Of a DNA stretch of 64,000 nucleotides, positions 1-7,569 are shown piece by piece. The notes beneath the pieces are model-generated. The model ran no database searches and was not told where the DNA came from. It was given only the letters and a program-made list of their open reading frames with translations. Origin of the DNA: Plantibacter flavus. GTDB taxonomy: Bacteria; Actinomycetota; Actinomycetes; Actinomycetales; Microbacteriaceae. The stretch lies in NCBI RefSeq assembly GCF_900177615.1, contig NZ_FXAP01000009.1:16662-80661 (forward strand), written 5' to 3'. How positions within the stretch are numbered: the stretch's first letter is position 1; every line of letters starts with the position of its first letter. Made by a program: the position numbers and the translations under genes.

Positions 1-479
1 CCACGATCTCCGAGCAGCCGACCGCGGTGGAGGTGACGCCCCTGCTGCGCCTCCTGCTCGACCGGCTCGGCGACGCCGAGCTCGAGGACCGCGCGCGTGC
101 CACCACCGAGGCGGCCATCGTAGACGTGCTGGAGCCGGCCGAGCACGAGCTGCTTCTCCGACTCCCCCGGTCGGCGCTCCTGACACCCATCGCCGAGCGG
201 ATGCGCACGACCCCGTCCGACACGACCTCGCTCGCCGAATGGGCGACCCGGCTGGGCGTGAGCACGCGGACGGTGACGCGCGCCTTCGAATCCGAGACCG
301 GGTTGGGGTTCACCCGGTGGGTCGCCACCGCCCGAGCTCAGCACGCGATCACCCGGCTGACGGCGGGTGACAGCATCGCCGAGGTCGCGACCGCCGTCGG
401 GTACCGCTCGTCGACGGCGTTCGGGACCGCGTTCCGCCGCGTCACCGGCACGAGCCCCGGGCGGTTCCGAAACCGCTGA
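1..479 (+). CDS. AraC-family transcriptional regulator, C-terminal part (5' end outside window)
   Basis: The frame is open from the first bases, so the true start lies upstream; an internal GTG at 27 is not needed as a start. About 158 residues are visible. The last 100 carry the paired helix-turn-helix unit of AraC/XylS regulators: a first HTH around TSLAEWATRLGVSTRTVTRA and a second around DSIAEVATAVGYRSSTAFG, ending in the family block FRRVTGTSPGRFR. The part upstream is probably the end of a cupin-type sensor domain. It lies 240 bases before a same-strand siderophore uptake operon and could regulate it, as AraC-type siderophore regulators do elsewhere, but nothing in the sequence proves this. 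Confidence 0.85.
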   Translation, partial: TISEQPTAVEVTPLLRLLLDRLGDAELEDRARATTEAAIVDVLEPAEHELLLRLPRSALLTPIAERMRTTPSDTTSLAEWATRLGVSTRTVTRAFESETGLGFTRWVATARAQHAITRLTAGDSIAEVATAVGYRSSTAFGTAFRRVTGTSPGRFRNR

Positions 480-543
480 CGACTGGGTCGCGAATCGGTG
501 ATCGCGTGTCCGATTCGCGAAAGAACACGTCGGATCCACTCGA

Positions 544-589
544 TTGCGCCAGAGTGAGATGACAGCTAACTTTGGTTAGGCAATCCTTC
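544..589 (+). promoter_or_regulatory. Promoter with overlapping DtxR/IdeR-like iron box
   Basis: The 19-mer TTTGGTTAGGCAATCCTTC at 571-589 matches about 14 of 19 positions of the DtxR/IdeR consensus (TTAGGTTAGGCTAACCTAA), including the full GGTTAGGC core. Just upstream are TTGCGC (544-549) and TAACTT (567-572), separated by 17 bases, which can serve as -35 and -10. The box covers the end of the -10 and the likely start point, the usual position for iron-dependent repression. It precedes the siderophore uptake operon starting at 720. Confidence 0.7.
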
Positions 590-719
590 ATCATCTCCTC
601 CTTGTGTGTGACGCCGGCTGTTCACGGCCGCCATGCCCGACCCCTCGACGACGTCCTCCGGCGCCGTCGTTCGTCGTGCGCGCACGCAGGTGTCAGCAAG
701 CAGCACCCGAAAGGACCCC

Positions 720-1745
720 ATGCAGCGCGCATCACGTCTCGTCGCCCTCTCCGCGGCGGCGTTCCTCACCATCGGCCTCGCGGCCTGCTCGTCGTCTTCG
801 GCCGAAGAAGGCACCGGCAGTGGCGACGGCTTCACGCCGATCACGATCGAGCACGCGCTCGGCACCACGACGATCGACGCCAAGCCGGAGCGTGTCGCCA
901 CCGTGAACTGGGCGAACCACGAGGTGCCACTGGCCCTCGGCGTCGTGCCCGTCGGGATGGCCGCCGCGAACTTCGGTGACGACGACGGTGACGGGATGCT
1001 CCCCTGGGTCGAGGAGAAGCTCGAAGCGCTCGACGCCGAGCCCCCGGTGCTCTTCGACGAGACCGACGGGATCGACTTCGAGGCCGTCGCCGACACGAAC
1101 CCCGACGTCATCCTCGCCGCATACTCTGGGCTCACCCAGGAGGACTACGACACCCTCACCGAGATCGCCCCCGTCGTGGCCTACCCGGAGACCGCCTGGG
1201 GCACGTCCTGGCGCGACACCATCCTGTTCAACAGCGAGGCGATGGGAATGGCCGACGAGGGCGAAGCGCTCGTGACGCAGCTCGAAGAGGAGATCGGCGA
1301 GGCGGCGGCGGCGTACCCGCAGCTCGAGGGCAAGACCGCGATGTTCCTCACCCACGTCGACACCAGTGACCTCAGCGAGGTCAGCTACTACACGACCCAC
1401 GACACCCGCACCGCGTTCTTCGAGGACCTCGGCCTCGCGTTCCCAGAGAGCGTCGCGACGGCCTCCGCCGAGACCGAGTTGTTCTCCCTGACGCAGAGCG
1501 CCGAACAGGCCGACGAGTTCAGCGACGTCGACATCATCGTGACGTACGGCGGCGACGAGCTCATCGCGGCACTCGAGGCCGACCCGCTGCTGTCGCAGAT
1601 GCCCGCCGTCGCGAACGGCGCCATCGTCGCCCTCCCCGGCACCAGCCCCCTCGGAACGGCCGCCAACCCGACGCCGCTCTCGATCTCCTGGATCCTCGAC
1701 GACTACCTGAAGCTGCTCGCGCAGGCGGCAGACCAGGCGGCGTGA
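720..1745 (+). CDS. Ferric-siderophore ABC transporter substrate-binding lipoprotein
   Basis: A 341-residue FepB/FhuD-type binding protein that should capture ferric siderophore at the outer face of the membrane. It starts with a lipoprotein signal peptide (MQRAS... then lipobox LAAC, Cys23) followed by an Ser-rich linker. The mature part shows the two-lobe pattern of this family, with NPDVILAAYSGL and the TEIAPVVAYP block after it. The start at 720 is chosen because AAAGGA lies just upstream and the signal peptide begins there; the frame remains open up to 633 but that would bury the signal peptide. The stop overlaps the next gene's GTG by 4 bases, so it is translationally coupled to the permeases. 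Likely iron-repressed through the box at 571-589. Confidence 0.93.
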   Translation: MQRASRLVALSAAAFLTIGLAACSSSSAEEGTGSGDGFTPITIEHALGTTTIDAKPERVATVNWANHEVPLALGVVPVGMAAANFGDDDGDGMLPWVEEKLEALDAEPPVLFDETDGIDFEAVADTNPDVILAAYSGLTQEDYDTLTEIAPVVAYPETAWGTSWRDTILFNSEAMGMADEGEALVTQLEEEIGEAAAAYPQLEGKTAMFLTHVDTSDLSEVSYYTTHDTRTAFFEDLGLAFPESVATASAETELFSLTQSAEQADEFSDVDIIVTYGGDELIAALEADPLLSQMPAVANGAIVALPGTSPLGTAANPTPLSISWILDDYLKLLAQAADQAA

Positions 1746-2788
1746 TCACCGGTACCGCCACCCCACCCGCCCCGGGTGTCGCCGTCGTGCGACGCCCGAG
1801 GCGGGTTCGTGGGCTCTGGCTCCTCGTCGCAGCCCTCGTCCTCCTCGCCGCGATGGTCGGTTCCGTGACGATCGGCTCGCGCGACGTCGACTGGTCAGCG
1901 GTCCTCGGTGCCGTCGCGGGTGGCGTGGACGGCTTCGACCAGGCGGCGGTGGCCAAGCGGATCCCACGCACGCTCCTCGCGGTCGTGGCCGGTGCGGCGC
2001 TCGGCGTCTCCGGCGCCGTCATGCAGGGCGTGACCCGCAACCCCCTCGCCGACCCGGGCATCCTCGGGATCAACCTCGGTGCCTCCCTCGCCGTCGTGAC
2101 CGGCCTCGCGTACTTCGGGCTCGCAGCGGCGAGCACCACCATCTGGGTCGCGATCATCGGCGCCGGAGCCACGGCGGTCTTCGTCTACACGGTCGGCTCG
2201 CTCGGCCGCGGCGGCGCGACACCGCTCAAGCTCGCCCTCGCGGGCGCCGCGACGTCCGCCGCGCTCGCCTCCGTCATCACGGCCGTCGTGCTGCCCCGCG
2301 GTGACATCGCGAGCAGTGTGCGGTCCTGGCAGATCGGTGGCGTCGGTGGCGCCACCGTCGTCCAACTCGAGCAGGTGCTGCCGTTCCTGGTCGTCGGGTT
2401 CCTCGTCTGCCTGCTGTCCGCACGCGGTCTCAACTCCCTCGCGCTCGGCGACGAGCTCGCCGCCGGCCTCGGTGAACGCGTCGCCATCGCACGCGGTGCG
2501 GCGGCCCTCGGTTCTGTGGTGCTCTGCGGGGCGGCGACCGCGGTCACCGGCCCCATCGGCTTCGTCGGGCTCGTCGTGCCGCATGCCTGTCGGCTCATCG
2601 TCGGCGTCGACCACCGGTGGCTCCTCCCCTTCTCAGCCGTCGTCGGGGCGATACTCCTCACCGTCGCCGACGTCCTCGGCCGCATCGTCGCCCGCCCCAC
2701 GGAGATCGACGTGGGCATCATCACCGCGTTGATCGGCGCTCCGATCTTCATCGCGATCGTCCGTCGGCAGAAGGTGAGCGCCCTGTGA
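1742..2788 (+). CDS. FecCD-family iron-siderophore ABC transporter permease 1
   Basis: A 348-residue polytopic membrane protein of the FecCD/BtuC family, close to the usual 330-350 residues and about ten membrane helices. Typical blocks are RIPRTLLAVVAGAALGVSGA near the N-terminus, TRNPLADPGILGINLGAS, and GPIGFVGLVVPHACRL in the region that docks the ATPase. It should form half of the heterodimeric channel with the next gene. Starts with GTG inside the stop region of the binding-protein gene (4-base overlap) and ends overlapping the next GTG. Confidence 0.93.
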   Translation: MITGTATPPAPGVAVVRRPRRVRGLWLLVAALVLLAAMVGSVTIGSRDVDWSAVLGAVAGGVDGFDQAAVAKRIPRTLLAVVAGAALGVSGAVMQGVTRNPLADPGILGINLGASLAVVTGLAYFGLAAASTTIWVAIIGAGATAVFVYTVGSLGRGGATPLKLALAGAATSAALASVITAVVLPRGDIASSVRSWQIGGVGGATVVQLEQVLPFLVVGFLVCLLSARGLNSLALGDELAAGLGERVAIARGAAALGSVVLCGAATAVTGPIGFVGLVVPHACRLIVGVDHRWLLPFSAVVGAILLTVADVLGRIVARPTEIDVGIITALIGAPIFIAIVRRQKVSAL

Positions 2789-3861
2789 CCGTGCGCGAAC
2801 CCGTCGCGGCGCCCGGCCTCGGTGGACGGACGCCCTCGACCATCGACCGCGTCGTCGGTGGACGCCGGGTGCGCCGTCGTCGCCGGGTCGCCGTGATGAC
2901 CACCCTCGCCGCGCTCATCGTCGCGGTCTTCCTGATCTCCCTGATGGTTGGCAACACCTTCTATCCGCCGAGCGACGTCATGCGCGTCATCCTCGGTCAG
3001 GACGTGCCGGGCGCCTCCTTCACCGTCGGACGGCTGCGGCTCCCCCGGGCGGCCCTCGCGGTCGTCGCCGGGGCTTCGTTCGGCCTGGCCGGCGTCACCT
3101 TCCAGACGATGCTGCGGAACCCCCTCGCGAGCCCGGACATCATCGGCATCAGCGCCGGGTCGAGCGCGGCCGCCGCCTTCGCGATCGTTACCCTCTCGCT
3201 CGGCGCGACCGAGGTGTCGGTCTTCGCCATCGTCGTCGGCCTCGCCGTGGCGGTCCTCGTCTACGTCCTGGCCTACCGCGGCGGCGTCGCCGGAACCCGA
3301 CTCATCCTGATCGGCATCGGTGTCGCCGCCATGCTCGACAGTGTGACGACGTACATCCTGTCGCGGGCGGCCCAGTGGGACCTGCAGGAGGCGACCCGGT
3401 GGCTGACCGGCAGTCTCAACGGGACGAGCTGGTCGCAGGTCGGTCCGGTCGTCGTCGCGCTGCTCGTGCTCGTGCCCGTCCTCCTCGCCCAGTCGAGGAA
3501 CCTCGCCGCGACCAGACTCGGCGACGACACCGCCGCCGCACTCGGCGTCCACGTCGACCGGACGCGCCTGATCGTGATCGTCGCGGCAGTCGGCCTCATC
3601 GCGTTCGCGACCGCGGCGTCTGGGCCCATCGCGTTCGTCGCGTTCCTCTCCGGCCCCATCGCCTCGCGGATCGTCGGACGCGGCGGGTCGATGCTCGTGC
3701 CCGCCGCGCTCGTGGGTGCCCTCCTCGTCCTCGTGGCCGATCTCACCGGGCAGTACCTCCTCGGCGCGCGCTACCCCGTCGGCGTCGTGACCGGGGTGCT
3801 CGGAGCGCCGTTCCTCATCTGGCTCATCATCCGCACCAACCGCGCCGGTGGCTCGCTGTGA
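2785..3861 (+). CDS. FecCD-family iron-siderophore ABC transporter permease 2
   Basis: A 358-residue FecCD-type permease, the partner of the preceding subunit. It has a cytosolic N-terminal extension of roughly 45 residues rich in Arg, then hydrophobic helices with the family blocks RLPRAALAVVAGASFGLAG, LRNPLASPDIIGISAGSSAA and SGPIAFVAFLSGPIASRI. The GTG at 2785 overlaps the upstream stop by 4 bases and has AAGGTGAG upstream; the longer open frame back to 2617 runs inside the previous gene and is rejected. Together with 1742-2788 it forms the membrane channel. Confidence 0.93.
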   Translation: MTVREPVAAPGLGGRTPSTIDRVVGGRRVRRRRRVAVMTTLAALIVAVFLISLMVGNTFYPPSDVMRVILGQDVPGASFTVGRLRLPRAALAVVAGASFGLAGVTFQTMLRNPLASPDIIGISAGSSAAAAFAIVTLSLGATEVSVFAIVVGLAVAVLVYVLAYRGGVAGTRLILIGIGVAAMLDSVTTYILSRAAQWDLQEATRWLTGSLNGTSWSQVGPVVVALLVLVPVLLAQSRNLAATRLGDDTAAALGVHVDRTRLIVIVAAVGLIAFATAASGPIAFVAFLSGPIASRIVGRGGSMLVPAALVGALLVLVADLTGQYLLGARYPVGVVTGVLGAPFLIWLIIRTNRAGGSL

Positions 3862-3895
3862 CCGGCACACCGCCCGACCATCCCGGAGGCACCCT

Positions 3896-4699
3896 GTGAC
3901 CACGGAACACCACCTCCTCGTCGAGCGACTCGCGCTCGGCTACGGCGACCGGACCGTCATCGACGGACTCGACCTCCTCGTCCCACCCGGCCGGGTGACG
4001 GCGATCGTCGGCGCGAACGCCTGCGGCAAGTCGACGCTGCTGCGATCGATGTCCCGCCTGCTGACGCCTCGGAGCGGCCGCGTCGTCCTCGACGGCAAGG
4101 ACGTGCACCGACTGCCGGCGAAGCAGCTGGCACGCACGCTCGGCCTGCTCCCGCAGTCGCCCATCGCGCCGGAGGGGATCACGGTCGCCGACCTCGTCGG
4201 ACGAGGCAGACACCCGCACCAGGGCTTCCTCTCCCGCTGGAGCACCGAGGACGACGTCGCGGTCGCTGCGGCGCTCGACGCCACCGAGACGAGCGAGCTC
4301 GCGGACCGGCATGTCGATGAGCTGTCCGGCGGACAACGTCAGCGCGTGTGGATCGCGATGGCGCTCGCGCAGCAGACCGACCTGCTCCTCCTCGACGAAC
4401 CGACCACCTTCCTCGACGTGAGCCACCAGGTGGAGGTGCTCGACCTCCTCACGGACCTCAACCGTTCCCGCGGGACGACCATCGTCATGGTGCTCCACGA
4501 CCTGAACCTCGCCGCACGTTACGCCGACCACCTCATCGCCCTCGCCGGTGGCCGTCTCCATGCGGCGGGGACACCCCACGAGGTGCTGACGGAGTCGACG
4601 GTGCGTGCGGTGTTCGGACTGCAGAACCAGGTCATCACCGACCCGACCTCGGGCAAGCCGCTCATGCTGCCGATCGGCCGTCACCACGTGACGGTCTGA
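3896..4699 (+). CDS. Iron-siderophore ABC transporter ATP-binding protein
   Basis: A 267-residue FepC/FecE-type ATPase that would energise the importer. Walker A is GANACGKST at residues 39-47 (the usual GCG reads ACG here), the signature LSGGQRQR is at 144-151, and Walker B is LLLLDEPT at 164-171, followed by the D-loop TFLD. The GTG start at 3896 is preceded by a GGAGGC ribosome site; an in-frame upstream codon at 3848 overlaps the permease gene and lacks one. Last gene of the four-gene uptake operon. The siderophore itself cannot be read from the sequence. Confidence 0.94.
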   Translation: MTTEHHLLVERLALGYGDRTVIDGLDLLVPPGRVTAIVGANACGKSTLLRSMSRLLTPRSGRVVLDGKDVHRLPAKQLARTLGLLPQSPIAPEGITVADLVGRGRHPHQGFLSRWSTEDDVAVAAALDATETSELADRHVDELSGGQRQRVWIAMALAQQTDLLLLDEPTTFLDVSHQVEVLDLLTDLNRSRGTTIVMVLHDLNLAARYADHLIALAGGRLHAAGTPHEVLTESTVRAVFGLQNQVITDPTSGKPLMLPIGRHHVTV

Positions 4700-4725
4700 A
4701 CGGGGGCGTCACCGTCGACCCCGTC

Positions 4726-4731
4726 TAGGCT
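4726..4731 (+). promoter_or_regulatory. -10 hexamer for a probably leaderless gene
   Basis: TAGGCT fits the actinobacterial TANNNT -10 pattern and ends 6 bases before the ATG at 4738. Transcription would start at or next to the A of ATG, so the mRNA would have no leader. No ribosome site is present upstream of that ATG, which agrees. Confidence 0.5.
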
Positions 4732-4737
4732 GGGCGC

Positions 4738-4923
4738 ATGGGTGATGAGGACCGCCGGAAGCGAGCCGCCGAGCAGGAGGCCCGGGCGCTGCGTGCGCTC
4801 GAGTCGATCAGGAACGGCGGCGATCTCGGCAAGGAGACCCTCGACCTCTCGAACGAGTACTCCGACGGACTGCGCACCCGCGTCGCAGCGTGGTTCCGTG
4901 GCGCGAGGCGCCGGAAGGACTGA
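4738..4923 (+). CDS. Small charged hypothetical protein
   Basis: A 61-residue, highly charged protein with no membrane segment (begins MGDEDRRKRAAEQEARAL, ends FRGARRRKD). The first half looks alpha-helical, with Arg/Glu repeats, and a conserved-looking ESIRNGGDLGKETLDLSNEY block sits in the middle. No known function. It follows the siderophore ATPase by 38 bases but has its own -10-like TAGGCT 6 bases before ATG and no ribosome site, so it is probably transcribed separately as a leaderless message. Small size makes it less certain than its neighbours, but the open frame, start signal and lack of overlap support it. Confidence 0.65.
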   Translation: MGDEDRRKRAAEQEARALRALESIRNGGDLGKETLDLSNEYSDGLRTRVAAWFRGARRRKD

Positions 4924-4929
4924 GCGCTG

Positions 4930-5394
4930 TCAGTCCGCCTGCGCCGGGTGCACCGGGTAGTGGCTCGTGATCGAGACGCGGTTGAAGGCGTTGATCACGA
5001 TCGCCAGCCACCGGACCGCGGCGATCTGACCGTTCGTGAGCGTCGACAGGTCGTCGTCCGGCAAGCGCCTTCGGTGCTGGACGTCCGCGATGAGGGTGAC
5101 GTCCTCGGTGATCGCGAGTGCGGCCTGCTCCACCGGGCTGAAGTACTCGCTGTCGCGCCAGGCGGACAGGATGGCGAGGCGTTCCGTGGTCTCGCCGACC
5201 GCGATCGCGTCGTCGACGTGGAGACGCAGGCAGTACGCGCAACCGTTGATCTGCGAGGCCCGGATCCGGATCAGCTCGATGAGCCGCTTGTCGATGCCGG
5301 CGTCGAGTGCCGCGCGACCCGCGGCGCGGCCGGTCTCGACGAGCGCCTGATAGACCTCGGGTGATTCCTTGTCGAGCCAGACGTCGGCGCTCAT
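4930..5394 (-). CDS. AhpD-like carboxymuconolactone decarboxylase family protein
   Basis: A 154-residue alkylhydroperoxidase AhpD-core protein. The redox motif is CAYC (Cys52, Cys55) within the family pattern ASQINGCAYCLRLHVDDA, and a typical SPVEQAALAITEDVTL helix follows. Such proteins use the two cysteines and the nearby His to reduce peroxides or act as small redox adaptors; the natural substrate is unknown here. The ATG at 5394 is preceded on its strand by a purine-rich GAGAGGAACCCC; the frame upstream is open for a long way only as an artefact. Stands alone, ending 6 bases from the convergent small gene. Confidence 0.88.
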   Translation of the reverse strand: MSADVWLDKESPEVYQALVETGRAAGRAALDAGIDKRLIELIRIRASQINGCAYCLRLHVDDAIAVGETTERLAILSAWRDSEYFSPVEQAALAITEDVTLIADVQHRRRLPDDDLSTLTNGQIAAVRWLAIVINAFNRVSITSHYPVHPAQAD

Positions 5395-5483
5395 GGGGTT
5401 CCTCTCGTCACTGGGCGGGCGCGGTCCCGCAGACCACTCCTCCAACGCTAACGCGCGTGGCGAGAGGACGTCACCGTGCTGCG

Positions 5484-5702
5484 TCACCGCGGCGGGATGT
5501 CCTGGCGCGTGACCGGGACCGCTGGTGCGTCGTCGTGGGGTCGCAGTTCCACCCGACGACTGCCGCAGGCGGCGCACCGAAGGTAGCGCAGCGACCCCTC
5601 CGAGGTGGTGTGCGCCGACTCCGTCGCCCAGGTGTGGCGGCAGGCGTCGACGGCGTTCGGCGACGGTTCGGAGGACTGCGGGGGTGCGTCGAGGAGGGTC
5701 AT
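5484..5702 (-). CDS. Small zinc-ribbon-like protein
   Basis: A 72-residue protein with Cys/His pairs: an N-terminal half with CRHTW and a C-terminal RYLRCAACGSRRVEL block that resembles a half zinc ribbon. The start at 5702 is set by GGTGGAGTC directly upstream; the open frame continues to 5738 but that would run into the divergent CGNR gene. Function unknown; many actinobacteria have short proteins with this LRYLRCA-CG pattern. Divergent from the zinc-finger regulator at 5728 with only 25 bases between starts, so both promoters must overlap. Confidence 0.65.
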   Translation of the reverse strand: MTLLDAPPQSSEPSPNAVDACRHTWATESAHTTSEGSLRYLRCAACGSRRVELRPHDDAPAVPVTRQDIPPR

Positions 5703-5727
5703 GACTCCACCATGATGTAATGGCGTT

Positions 5728-6273
5728 ATGCATCTCAACCCTTACGGCTCGTACGCCGTCCTCCTGGCCGCTTCGCTGGCGAACGACTGGCCCGACGACC
5801 GGGACGACATCGTCGCCCGCACCCGCGAGCACGGGATGACGATGCCCTTCACCGAGGTGGCCCGTGACCACGCCCGCGTCCGCCGGGTCGTCGACGAGTG
5901 GCTGACCGTCGTCGACGCGGCCGACGATCAGGCCAGGGCGGCCGCGCTCAACCGCCAGATGGCCGCTGCGGCCGCGTTCCCGCGGCTGACGGACCACGAC
6001 GGCGAGGGGTGGCACCTGCACTACCGCGATGAGCACCAGGCGCTCCCCGAGGTCCTCGCCGCGGTGATCAGCGTCGGGACCGCCCTCCACCTGACGACGA
6101 GGGGGATGCAGCGTCTCGGTCGGTGTGCCGCGGGGACCGAACCGGGCGACACCTGCCGGAGGGTCGTCGTCGACGTCACCCGCAACGGCCGTCAGCGCTA
6201 CTGCTCGGTGCGGTGCGCCAACCGGTCGGGCGTCCGCAGGCACCGCGCACGCGCGGGCGGCTCAGGCCGCTGA
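5728..6273 (+). CDS. CGNR zinc-finger domain protein (putative transcriptional regulator)
   Basis: A 181-residue protein with an N-terminal ABATE-type domain (residues 1 to about 125) and a C-terminal CGNR zinc finger. The finger reads C-x9-C, then DVTRNGRQRYCSVRCANR; the CGNR tetrad itself is CANR here. The family is thought to bind DNA and stress-related ligands. The start ATG at 5728 is only 25 bases from the divergent zinc-ribbon gene. The last 12 bases overlap the convergent histidine kinase gene, so the two 3' ends share sequence. Confidence 0.85.
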   Translation: MHLNPYGSYAVLLAASLANDWPDDRDDIVARTREHGMTMPFTEVARDHARVRRVVDEWLTVVDAADDQARAAALNRQMAAAAAFPRLTDHDGEGWHLHYRDEHQALPEVLAAVISVGTALHLTTRGMQRLGRCAAGTEPGDTCRRVVVDVTRNGRQRYCSVRCANRSGVRRHRARAGGSGR

Positions 6274-7446
6274 TCGGGCGTCGGGCAACAGGAACCAGAC
6301 GCTCGCTCCCCCGAGCCCCGACTCGTCGATCTCGATCCGGCCACCGTGCGCCTCGACGATGCGTCGACAGGTCGAGAGGCCGATGCCGAGGCCGGCGACC
6401 TCGCTCCCCGCCGCGCGTTCCATGAGGTCGAAGACGCGCTCACGCTGCTCCGGAGCGACACCGGGACCGTTGTCCTCGACCGCGACCAGCACCCCGGCGG
6501 AGACCCGCTCGGCCTGCACCAGCACGTGCGGGACGACTCCGGCGGCTGCACTGAACTTCACCGCGTTCGCGATCAGATTCTGCAGCAGCGCGCCCAGCAA
6601 CGTCTCGTCGCCGTGCACCTGGAAGGGCGTGTCGACGTCGACGGTCGCGCCGGTCGAGGTGATGGTCGCATCGAGGTCCTCGATCACCGAGGACACGAGC
6701 GGCCCGAGGTCGATCGGCGCGCGTCGCGGACGGGCGCCACCGATCCGGGCGAAGTCGAGCAGGTCGGTGATCATCGCCGCCATCCGGTCGGCGGCGGACT
6801 CGGCTCGCGCGAGTGCCTTCGCCGCGTGCGGTGCGTTCACCATGTCCGGGCTGTCGGTCGCGAGCTCGAGGAACCCGGAGACCGCCATGAGCGGGTTGCG
6901 CAGGTCGTGGCTCACCTGGCCGGCGAACTGGGCGAGCTGCTCGTTGGACTGGCCGAGCTCGTAGGTGAGGCGGAGCAGCTCGAGGACGTCGACGACCTGC
7001 CTCGCGAGGAGGTCGAGGGCCTTGCCCTGTTCCGGAGACAGCTCACGGACCCGGTCGTCGAAGATGCACAGGGTGCCGATCGGGACGCCGTCGGGGGTGA
7101 CGAGCGGGCTCGATGCGTAGAAGCGGACGTTGGCGAGCTCACCGGTGACGAAGGGGTTCGCCGCGAAGCGCGGGTCCTCACGAGCGTCCGAGACGATCGT
7201 CCGCACCTGCTGTTGGAACACGACCGCGCACATCGAGTCCTCGCGGGAGCAGCTCGCCGGTTCCAACCCGACCGCAGCGATCTGGTGCTGGAACCGGTCG
7301 TCGATGATGTTGATGACGGCCGTCGGCACGTCGCACATGGTCGCGGCGAGGTGGACGAGGCTCTCGAGGTCCGTCTCGGGCGGACGACCGACGACCTGGT
7401 ATTCGGCGATCGCGGAGCGCCTCGTGATGTCCTCTGCGGTGATCAC
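6262..7446 (-). CDS. GAF-domain sensor histidine kinase (orphan)
   Basis: A 394-residue cytosolic kinase: GAF domain at about residues 25-160 (PTAVINIIDD... VTPDGVPIGTLCIFD), HisKA phosphoacceptor helix with His180 in VSHDLRNPLMAV, and a C-terminal HATPase domain with the N box LLQNLIANAVKFS, G1 VEDNGPGV and G2 GLGIGLSTC. No transmembrane segment, so it senses an internal cue through GAF. GTG start. No response regulator gene is adjacent, so the partner is elsewhere. It lies just downstream of the M20 gene on the same strand with a 123-base gap, but its function suggests separate expression. Overlaps the convergent CGNR gene by 12 bases. Confidence 0.92.
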   Translation of the reverse strand: MITAEDITRRSAIAEYQVVGRPPETDLESLVHLAATMCDVPTAVINIIDDRFQHQIAAVGLEPASCSREDSMCAVVFQQQVRTIVSDAREDPRFAANPFVTGELANVRFYASSPLVTPDGVPIGTLCIFDDRVRELSPEQGKALDLLARQVVDVLELLRLTYELGQSNEQLAQFAGQVSHDLRNPLMAVSGFLELATDSPDMVNAPHAAKALARAESAADRMAAMITDLLDFARIGGARPRRAPIDLGPLVSSVIEDLDATITSTGATVDVDTPFQVHGDETLLGALLQNLIANAVKFSAAAGVVPHVLVQAERVSAGVLVAVEDNGPGVAPEQRERVFDLMERAAGSEVAGLGIGLSTCRRIVEAHGGRIEIDESGLGGASVWFLLPDARSAA

Positions 7447-7569
7447 GCGCGCCCTTTCGTCGTCGGAATCCGGAACGTGTCCATGCTACCCATCCAGGGC
7501 ACATGCACTGCCCCGGCTGTCGGATACGTCCGGGATGTGCCGCTCGCTACCCGGACGGTCGACCGTCGC

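Noticed and set aside
633..719. Longer start for the siderophore-binding lipoprotein
   Set aside because: It would place 29 polar residues before the signal peptide, while 720 has a ribosome site and an intact lipoprotein signal.
7554..7567. 14-base palindrome GACGGTCGACCGTC after the M20 stop
   Set aside because: It has no loop or T-run for a terminator and is not in an obvious promoter; could be chance in GC-rich DNA.
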